Assembly (NCBI GenBank): GCA_027919835.1
Contig: JANVFP010000012.1
Span: 806,001-870,000, forward strand
Source: Lentinula raphanica
Lineage: Eukaryota > Basidiomycota > Agaricomycetes > Agaricales > Omphalotaceae
Reading direction: 5' to 3'
Length of the DNA stretch: 64,000 nt
Part shown: positions 9,601 through 18,149 of the stretch, in pieces
Numbering within the stretch: the stretch's first letter is position 1
How the letters are laid out: every line of letters starts with the position of its first letter
Translations under genes and position numbers: made by a program
Notes under the pieces: model-generated
The model's input: only the letters and a program-made list of their open reading frames with translations
Databases searched by the model: none
What the model was told of the DNA's origin: nothing

Positions 9601-11738
9601 GTTTCATGTGCTTGAGAAAGTTCCCTAGCTGAAACGGCGCTCCAAGCTTCTGTGTCTTCCCGCACTGAGAATGAATAACTTCCTTTCCATTGATTACACG
9701 AGCATGAGGATCGATACGACGAACACAAGAGATGAATTTACGCATGCGAGCGCGACCTTCCCGGTTTTTACAAGATGGATCAGTTGCCCAGTTCAGATTC
9801 TGCTGACGCGCCCATGCCGAAGACTTGGCCACACCTGTGAGACGCCGAGAGGGCTCTGACATAGAGGATGAGAGTGCAGCTGGGGCAGAATCTGGATTGA
9901 GTTCTGAATCTGACCCAAAGAACGAATCTTCAGTATGGACTGTGGCTTCTGAGAGTGAATCGGATTCGTATTCAACGTAATCGCGGGAAGGTACGTCTTC
10001 GTCAGACTCGGATTCGCACATGTTTCTTTGTCGTTTACTGCTAACTGCTTGATCAGTGGTCGGCGACACTGGTTCTTCAAACCCGCTCATCAACATTGCA
10101 TTTACTGAGGTTTGGGGTGTTTCGGTTGCGCAAGTAGTAGGCTCAGGTCCATTCAAGAGCGACAAGATATCGATTCTGGGACGATACAGAGGATCAGAAT
10201 ACGAGTTCGAGTGTGGATTGAGAAGGGAGGTGATGTGTAGTTTGGAACCTGGCGCCGGCTCTGCAAACGTTGAGTGTTCAAATTCTGGATCCTCCGTTGT
10301 GACTGATTGTGGATCGTTCAAAAGGTTATCGATACGCATTGTGCCGAGTCCATGCATAGGTACCTCTGGGACATCAATGTTCATCTGACAGCGACAGCAT
10401 TATCAACGAATTGCACGAGATGTATCAACCATAATCTTACCTTCGAAAGGATCAGCCCTGCTACTCGATTGAAAGTTGAAACACGGTGCTCGGTTTTTTT
10501 CTCAGCAGTCCAAAGAGGCGTATCAGGAAAGACAGCATGCTCAATTGCGTTGACACAGATGAAACCGCAATTCACGAAATCATCTTGCACTCCATGAACC
10601 AGTACATTTCCATTCGTCGGGAGCGCAAATTTCTTATCTGCGAACTGATACTCTAGCCAACACTTGAGGCGACGAAGAATGCTTTGAGGCCAAGGGTTAC
10701 CCTCTATTCCATCGGCTACAACAGTTATGAGCATCTTCACTTGACGAGAGATATTGAAAACATACCATAGGTTATTGATGGTGAGACTTTCTCTGTTAAA
10801 CTGATTTTCAACGCAATCCAATGTTTCTTCTTTTGCCAATGCACAGGGCAATACACAACCTCCTTGTCTACCACTCGTTCTTTTATTCTCCTCAGTGAGC
10901 TGTGATCTGATAGCTCAGCAACTGATCTCTGCTTCTTTGACTCAAGCCCCTCAACGAGTGGTTCCATAAGCCGCAAGCTCTCGACAACTATCTTCGAGTC
11001 CAAGTCTTCATCCTGCTCGATGCGATCCGAAACCAGGCCCAGCAAGATATCGATCATATTACTGTTGAGCCATCGATCTCCAAGCAAACGAGAGAGGTCA
11101 CTAGTCATGCCGTTACTCGATGCATACGTCAAGTCTAGCTTCTGGAGGGATACGTGGGCAGGAAGCACCCGCATGATGGCCAACGTCCTCGAGATATCAG
11201 CTTCTCGAACAGCCTCTCTATGCAGCCAGTCAATAACGTCGCTCCAGCTTTTCTGACATTCTATCGACATGTGTAGATACCACCAAATCTCGATGATGTA
11301 GAGTGGGAATCGGCGCATCGTGTCATTTGGGTCTGTAATTGCCTCTTTTCTATCAATGACTGCTTGATTGACCTCTTTTCGCAAGGATTGAACAATTTCC
11401 TTGGGTGGAATAGAAGTGGGAATTGTGAACGAGTCGGTGTAGTTTGGAAGTTCGCAAGAGAACCATAACGGGATGTGGGGCAACGCAAGGCCACTATAGA
11501 TGTTTGGAAGAGGGAGTCGAACAAACTCGAGGACAGGTGCTGAGAGGACAGGTAATTTTCATTGTATATGTGAAGGTATTTTCTGTAGTCGCCGAATGTA
11601 TAGTCGAACATCGGCTGGTAGCTGTGAGTCGTTCGAGGGGATGGTTTTATGGGTTCCTAACCATTGCTTGAGTACTTTTGCATTGGGCTGCTCCTCTTCG
11701 TCTGAAGAATCAATAATGACAAATGGTTCTTGTGCCAT
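6658..11738 (-). pseudogene. SIM-Ulp1 protease-zinc finger-RNase-H-like transposase fusion, lightly decayed
   Basis: Exons by splice phase: 11738-10766, 10715-10441, 10384-9020, 8957-8695, 8645-8372, 8321-7128 (about 1,366 codons). The N-terminus carries FVIIDSSDEEE, a textbook SUMO-interacting motif. Next is a C48 (Ulp1) protease: His in KKKHWIAL, Asp in ITYADG (formed across an intron), Gln in VQDDF, Cys in VNCGFICV. Exon 3 carries a zinc-finger-like C...H...H..C segment (HSQCG to HMKHYC) and a second Cys cluster. The rest resembles P-element/THAP9-type transposases: ICVDDTEL, SCDGTTTERNV and DDLHLLKTLQN. Defects: in-frame TGA at 11561-11559 (single C-to-T from CGA) and a frame break at 7128, after which acidic coding (7127-6901, 6863-6658) continues until the LTR. 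The family assignment of the transposase part is inference. Confidence 0.75.
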
Positions 11739-11925
11739 TGCAGACTCGAAGGAAGAAATTTTTTTAAAAATGAGCACGAACAATAATCAGGATACTTAGG
11801 GGCACGATATCTATGAGATATGCTCATATTCCTACTAAGGTTATCTATAGTAGTATTGCTAAGAGGTTATAGTGGCTACTCAGTCTGGGCTCTAGGGTAT
11901 ATGGATCGAACCCTTGAAAGAGCAC

Positions 11926-12071
11926 CATTTTTACCCGAACGTGCAGTCAGAGCACTCCAAAACCCTCATTTTTACCCGAATTTAGGCGCAGAGATTTCAA
12001 AAATTTTGGGCCATTTTTACCCGAACTGGGCGCTGACTATGTCTCAAGAAACCCCCCATTTTTACCCGAAC
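11926..12071 (+). repeat. Four direct copies of CATTTTTACCCGAAC, 41-45 bp apart
   Basis: Copies start at 11926, 11967 (last base differs), 12012 and 12057. They lie 190-330 bp upstream of the transposase-fusion start codon, where subterminal transposase-binding repeats or promoter elements of a DNA transposon would sit. The spacing of 41, 45 and 45 bp is about four helical turns. Confidence 0.85.
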
Positions 12072-12137
12072 GCGAACAGGGGTTTTGGTGGGCTGCTGGG
12101 GGTCCTCATGCACATTGACAGTACATTGCACAGGTGT

Positions 12138-12167
12138 GAGATGGGCGGAGATGGGCGTAGATAGGCG
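12138..12167 (+). repeat. Short tandem repeat, three 10-bp units
   Basis: GAGATGGGCG occurs twice in tandem, followed by TAGATAGGCG, near the presumed outer end of the Ulp1-transposase element. Confidence 0.7.
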
Positions 12168-12249
12168 TGAGTAAGGCCTGATACGGCAGCGGGTACCTCT
12201 CATGCCTTCAGCAACGTTCAGCGTGCCATGGTCCACGAGAACAATGTTA

Positions 12250-14214
12250 TCGACTGAGTCATTGCCTCGTAGATATTACATAGCATTTTCTGCTAAGTTT
12301 TGAAAACAAGTGCACTGAGGGCAGGTGCTGCAGGGTTGGTTTTCTGCATGACACTGCGCCATGCTCATTGGCACTTGAGATCTACTCAGTAGGTCGGAAA
12401 AGAACTACCTGAGACAACTCAGAGTATTACTCTCCAGTTCTCCTTGCATCATGACACCTAGTACAGCACAAGCTATCGCAGAGACCTTCTTTCTCCAGTG
12501 GGGTGTCAGGGGGTGTCCCAGGCAACTCCTTCCTCTTTTTATCCGGTGTAGCATCGATGACTGTTTTGTTGAATCTAGCCACGATAAATACTGGAAAGAA
12601 GACATTTTCCTTGGCGCTCCCATGCCACAAATATCCCCCGCTGTCACCCATGCACTGTACGTACTATTTGCACTCTCCATCTCCCTCCCATCCGAGTGGG
12701 AGAATGACCTCAACGTAACAATGGCAGGTGCAGGACGGGAGTTGGTGGAGAAAGAACCGGAGATCGAGAGGGTATCGGTTGGTTGGTGTGACGCCGTCAG
12801 TCCGGGGTGGTTCGCTCAGGACCAGAATGGGACAGGGAAGAGTGCAGGAGGAGGAGGAGGAAACTGTCTATGGAAGACAATTACTCGAGCCCGAGGAGTA
12901 CGAAGTTGAGCAAAACCAATTCGCCATCGACTCCACTGCTGCCGCCGTTGCCGCAGCTTGCCTCGTCAGCTACTGTCTCTACCGTAGCATCTGCATCGAT
13001 GTTTTGAAGTTTTCCCTGACCCCTTCCACAGTGCTTCTACCATCCACATCTGCGGTTAACATCCCGAAAGCACACAAACGATGTCTCGGAGGTCCACGAT
13101 GAGCATCGTGATGGCCAAGTAGAGAAATACAGTGGTTGATTTTACGAGCATCCAGGCAGAGCTTCTTTCTCCCTCTTCGCCTCCTTCCAAGTCTCTATTT
13201 TCAAGTCCGCAATCAGCAAGATCCCAGGTGGGCAGTTTCAATGAACAACGGACTTCTCAACGTTGTGGATTCGGAGAGCAAGAGAAGCGGGCCCAAGTGC
13301 CTGGTGATAGAAGTGGCGGCGCGTATCTGAGCAGCTGAATGTGGTACTAACTTAGCGCAAGGGAACCCAGAGTTCTCTTTTGATGCTCCTGGCTAATGAT
13401 GTTGCCCATCGACTTCCCTAGAGCCGAATGAGACTACTTACATCTCGAGTAGTAGTAGTACCGCTTGAGGTACCGCTTCATCACACATATTTCAATCATA
13501 TACCAACTAGTTATACCCTTTCATCAACACAAAGTCCATATGCAATCGTCATTCGTTTGTTCATTGAGCTTTTTCGGGGTTCCTTCTGATGCTCCACGTA
13601 TGATTATGGTATTATTCGTTACAAGTTGTAGTAGTATGTATATCACTTAGATTTCCGAATTCTAGCGGTCTCGAGAAACACAAGTGACTGAGCGCTGAGC
13701 ATTAGCTTGAAGTAGCTGCTAGAATCCTTTCCTGTGACTCTGAGAGCTCCTCGCGATCGGAATTTTGACATAGAATCAATTTCAGCATGTATGTGTAACG
13801 GAGTTGGGAGTAAGTATTGGGAATCGAGTTGTCAGAAGTGGTGGGGGACACATGGAGAAATGGATGAATGTCAGGAAGAAAGGAAGGATCTACAAACGAG
13901 GATGGGACATAAGAAAGTTCTAACAAAGAGGGGCATCAAATATATACACGTGGAAGAAGAAAAGATATTCTAGACAAAAACGAAGGGGAGCGGCAGAAAA
14001 AGGTGAATGGGGAGAGAGTAAAACAGAAAGGGATAACGAATGGACATGATGCAGTATGGCGCATGCGAATGTAACTCGAGGGGACCAAATCGTGACCATG
14101 GGCGTACAAGGGTAGAGGGGCAATGGACTCTGGGAAATGGGTCCGGGGAAAGGCCCTCCTTCTCCTTCGGTGGTAGTAATAGGATCATAGTGAACGTCCA
14201 GCAGTGCAATGGAG
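12250..14214. other. Gene-poor stretch with no confident gene
   Basis: Several ORFs of 60-152 codons overlap on both strands (longest 12451-12909 plus; 12405-12713 and 13056-13241 minus), but none shows a recognisable domain. A minus-strand segment near 13056-13241 could form a membrane helix and is followed by plausible splice signals, but no consistent gene model could be built. It may be decayed transposon sequence or a fast-evolving gene. Confidence 0.5.
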
Positions 14215-15816
14215 CTACTGTGGTGCAGAATGACCAGCTCCCTGAGAACCAGAGGGGCTCGAGGCACTTTCGGGCTTCAATTTCTCACATTCTTCTTCCA
14301 GGACTTGCGGAAAGATCTTTTTTATAGCTTCCTTGTATGACTCTTTGGTACCATGGGGAGTGGCATATTGGGTGACCAATAAATCGAAAGCCCGGTTGAA
14401 CAATTTCTGTGCTTCAGCATGTTCTAGGTTCCGCTTCATCATCGCCTCACCGAATTTTGTGGCACGAGCTTTCTTCAAATCACCACCACTGCTATTGAGG
14501 TCGTTGACCCAATTTATATCAGTCACTGTCAGCATCATCTCGAACATACGTTGCGCAATTTGCGTGGCTATGTACACCCTCGCATAAGGAATCACATAAG
14601 GGTTTTCCTCGCTGAGCTTCGAGATAGTTTCACCATATTTTGAGTATCGTAAAACCAGATTGGCGTCGTCATAGAACATGTTGAGCATCGATTTGAATTC
14701 AGAGAGATCCAGTGGTCTGGTTGCGACCAGAGCTTGGAGCCTGAGCTGAGATTCGGTGGGTTGACGGCGATTAAGAGAGGATGTTGGAGAACGAGGGAGG
14801 GATGCAGGAGTTCTAGCAGCCTGTCGAGTAGCAGAAGCAGAAAGAATTCCATGATTTGTGTCCTGACGACATTCCGTGCTAGGATTTTCGACATCGACTA
14901 ATCGAAGCTTGCATCCACCTGTGGCGAGACCTTGGTAATTGCCAAATCAGGTATCACCAAAAGACATATCAGATACGATAACTAACCCTGGACGGACGAT
15001 TTCACAGAAAGGGCGAGTGTCTGTTGGAATTTCAGTCAGATGGACGATCACTTGAGCACGGACGGAAAAAGACCAATGAACCTGTGGGTCAAATTCAGGA
15101 GGAGAAAGCAGGGCGGGGACGACGTGGAGGTCAGACTCGGAGTGTGACTAGGTTTGAGAGGAGATGAATGAGCCCCACTTATGAGAAAATTATGAGTAGA
15201 TGCCCTTACCCCTTGTTCGACGTGTGCATCGAAAGCCAGGTGTGAAGAACGTTCCTCGGTCTTCTCGACATCAAGCTCTCCCTCAGCGTGCCAGTGAGGA
15301 GCATGACGCTTAGCTTTCTCGACGTCGAAATCAATGTCTACTTCTTCGTCAGAGACAGGTAACAGCTCGGGGTGATGGAGACGATTTTGTTCGAGTTCTT
15401 CAGCAAGGTCAACGTCGATGTCCTTGCCGTAGTGCTCTAATTGGACCTCGAGCTGATCATCGTGGAGAGGATGATCCTCCCCACCAAGATAATCAAGGAC
15501 ATGCTGATAAAAGATAGCCATTGGTGAGTATGAAATACACAAGCAAGAATAGAGAATGTCATCTCACCTCGTCGGTCTGCTTGTCAAGAATAACGTCTAC
15601 CCGATCGGTGTCAAAGACGTTATCTGCGAACTTGATTACGCCAGGAGCAGCTCCTTGAGGCATTAAGTGAGCAGTTGGCATAACGGGGCCTGGCATGCCA
15701 ACTAAGCCCATAGGAGGACCACCACTTGCGGTTGGAGGCAAGGGAATAGCGCCAACGGTGGCCGCTCCGACAGCGATGGTGACGGCAGTGAGTACGGTAT
15801 AAGAATGGAGCGACAT
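14215..15816 (-). CDS. Secreted protein of unknown function
   Basis: Model: 15816-15568, 15503-15210, 15147-14958, 14918-14215, giving 478 codons with phase conserved. The start MSLHSYTVLTAVTIAVGAA is a typical signal peptide, ending near the APL/IPLPP boundary. A Pro/Gly/Met-rich stretch follows, then an acidic His-rich region (residues about 85-175), then a beta-like segment (AQVIVHLTEIP), a Ser/Arg/Pro-rich linker and a helical C-terminal half with YIATQIAQRMFEMM. No known family was recognised. The last intron would be only 39 nt, which is short; that junction is the weakest part of the model, and an alternative is two separate genes. There is no neighbour within 1.4 kb on either side. 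Confidence 0.6.
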
Positions 15817-17292
15817 GAATAGCGTTCGTAGGGTGATAGAAGGGGAATGTGTTGAATATAGCGACCAGCGGATTTTTGCTTGTACGAAGATGTGAATGAG
15901 ACCAGCTCTGAGGGGGAAGGGAATGATTGAAGGGAGAGTGCTTTATATCACTCAAAGACGACGATTGTGTACTGCCGATACGCGACGGGCGTATATGTCG
16001 ATCGATTGTCTTCATGTTGATTATAATGGAAAAACGGGGTGACAGGGGGGTCAGATCTGGTTATGCATGCTTGCTTGAAGACTTTTTGGCTTGAAGAGAG
16101 ATGATCCATGTGAATGATCCAGGATCCAATACAACCAGATACTTACCACCCTATACCACCTTGCTTGCAAATTGAATGGTATCAGCTTCCAAGCGAACCA
16201 GGATGTCAGATGAGCCAGAAACGCTGCAAGCGATATCAGGTAGAAAGATGAACATGAAACGTGGCTGAGATCGGAAGGAAAGGTGCATAAGCTGGATAGA
16301 CAGACAAAAGCTGGACAAGAGAGGGTTGAATTTTACACGGGCGCTTGCCAAGTTCATCGTTGAACGTTGAACGTTGAACCATGTCATCCATGCTGTTCAA
16401 TCCAGGGTTGGCCTCCTCGAACAGACTTCATGTAGGGTGCATGTAATTTATACAACATGGAGTCTTCTCTTCTCTTCCTTGACCTCTCCCAGCCGCGCCT
16501 CTCCTCCACAAGTTCACCCCGAAACTGCCTTCTATTGATCCAGCTGTAGGCTGTAGCCTGTGAAGGACGACAGCTGACAGTATCGTGACCTCCCTCCAGG
16601 CCTCTTCCCCTTTCGCTTATGCTCACAACGATTTTTGGCCTGAGCTGCGAGAAACCACAGGAAGCCACAAGAGGAGATGGATATACGCAGAAGGACCCCA
16701 ACACGACCTGATACATTATTGCTATCTCCAGCGACGCGGATGCGTGATTGTTATTTTGCTCATGTTTCAAGCCCGTGTGCACACTGCACAGGTCTGCGCA
16801 GATAACGCCTCCAGCTATGTATATTCGGCCTCAGCATCGTTCCGTCTCATTCCTTGCTTCTAAAAGTGGCATCTTGTTTGCGTCTGGGCCTTGGGATGCG
16901 GGAGGGTGTTACAAGATGTTGGCTGGTGTCGAACGTCGTTGATCAGCTTTGAGCTAGATACAAAGCGAGGTTGGGTATGGTGAAGCGAAAAGGAATGGAT
17001 GAGGGTTGAACATTTCCACCAGCGACGTTGAGAACTGAAGCAGAAGAGCGCCTGCGATGAAAGACGCCGAACGTTTTCTACGGGCGCTTGTGCAACTTGA
17101 AGTTGTTCAAAGATCACCGTCCTGTAAAATCCTGTAAATTGAAGCTTGTTCAATGTTCAGTAAAGCGCGTATGAAAAATCAGTGAACACTGGTCTTCATC
17201 GACATCCACGGACCACTGGCAAGGTGAAGTGATGAGGTCAACTTCCATCAGATCCAAGGCTCTTTCCCCTTCTTCCTTTCCTCTAGGCTCTC
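15817..17292. other. Intergenic, no gene recognised
   Basis: Only short overlapping ORFs (16384-16782 minus, 16585-16863 plus, 16860-17153 minus) without domain or splice support. It holds a small triple repeat of CGTTGAA at 16358-16379. Confidence 0.5.
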
Positions 17293-18144
17293 ATGTATGC
17301 TCTTCTATCTTCGACGCGTTACGATAGATCCCTCGAGAACTTTGAATGGAACAATGACATTGACGGGCCATCCTCATTCTTTCTTCTTCGTTATCACTTT
17401 GATCGCCTTCTGGATGCATCCAATCAGCATGGTTGGCAAAAAGCTCAAAGATCGCTATCCTATTCACAGTTGAAGCAGAAATGTCGCGAAGAGGTTGAAA
17501 GAGAAGGTCAAGGCCATGCTTACAAGGTGAATTGTATCGCGGTATGCCCAATGAACATATAACAAGAAATATGGCAGGTCCGGATAACGCTTTCTGAGGA
17601 AGGGGAGATAGAAGTTACTCTCTCTCCGGTATCTCCGTTTGAAAGAGATCCTCTAGGCCTCGCACATATAGATCCAACCTCAGATCTCTCCAGAGATGAA
17701 CCCATCATCTCCGTCTACCTCGAACTATCCCAACAAATCATCTCCGTCTACCTCGACACTATCCCAACAACCTCATCTCTGTTCACTCACACAAAAACAA
17801 CACAACGAGCGCTTTACGACGAAGCACGAGTACGGGCAAAAATCGCATCGCCTACTTCGGAGGTCGTATTATACAACGAAAACCTTGAGATCACTGAGGC
17901 ATCTATATCGAATGTCTCCTTTTTCCGTGCAGGACGTTGGTCGACACCCGCTGAATCGACGGGATGTCTTCCAGGTGTCATTAGGAGGTTGTTGCTCGAG
18001 AAGAATTTTATCGATGAGGATCATGAGAAATCATTGACAAAAGACTCTATTTTGGAAGGTGACTGGGTGCTACTTTCGAACGGTGTTCATGGATGCAGGC
18101 TGGGAAGAATAACAGCAGTTCCATTCCAACAACAAAAATTGTAG
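17293..18144 (+). CDS. ABZ2: Aminodeoxychorismate lyase (class IV PLP aminotransferase fold)
   Basis: Exons 17293-17526 and 17578-18144 (51-nt intron), 266 aa. It converts 4-amino-4-deoxychorismate to p-aminobenzoate and pyruvate for folate synthesis, using pyridoxal phosphate. N-terminal FFLLRYHFDRLL matches the fold's early helix. In FTHTKTTQRALYDEARVRAK the Lys of TKTT is the likely PLP-binding residue. VVLYNENLEITEASISNV and LPGVIRRLLLE are the conserved class IV motifs, and LLSNGVHGCRLGRI closes the domain. The size fits the fungal enzyme. A 33/34-nt tandem duplication sits just before the catalytic segment (17704-17770). The gene ends 5 nt from the stop of the convergent Utp13 gene. The symbol follows yeast nomenclature. 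Confidence 0.88.
17704..17770 (+). repeat. Tandem 33/34-nt duplication inside the aminodeoxychorismate lyase exon
   Basis: Unit 1 is 17704-17736 and unit 2 is 17737-17770. They are identical except for one inserted base late in unit 2, so the protein reads IISVYLELSQQ then IISVYLDTIPT. Confidence 0.9.
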
Positions 18145-18149
18145 TAGAT

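Larger units (their letters stand above)
6658..12170 (-). mobile_element. DNA transposon encoding a Ulp1-protease/transposase fusion, interrupted by the Ty3 element
   Basis: The block contains one long spliced minus-strand gene (7128-11738 plus remnants to 6658) and, upstream of it, a four-copy direct-repeat array (11926-12071). The Ty3 LTR cuts the 3' part at 6657/6658, so the other end of this element should lie beyond the left window edge. Terminal inverted repeats could not be matched because only one end is visible; the right boundary given is approximate. Ulp1-transposase ORFs of this kind are recalled as abundant in Agaricomycetes. Confidence 0.7.

Noticed and set aside
7128..11738. 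Assignment of the transposase to the KDZ (Kyakuja-Dileera-Zisupton) superfamily
   Set aside because: KDZ-type motifs were not seen; the DDTEL, CDGTTTER and DDLHLLK..N pattern fits a P-element/THAP9-like layout better, though this too needs a structure check.
12451..12909. A 152-codon plus-strand ORF as a gene
   Set aside because: No domain, no start context, and overlapping minus-strand ORFs look equally likely; left as unresolved.
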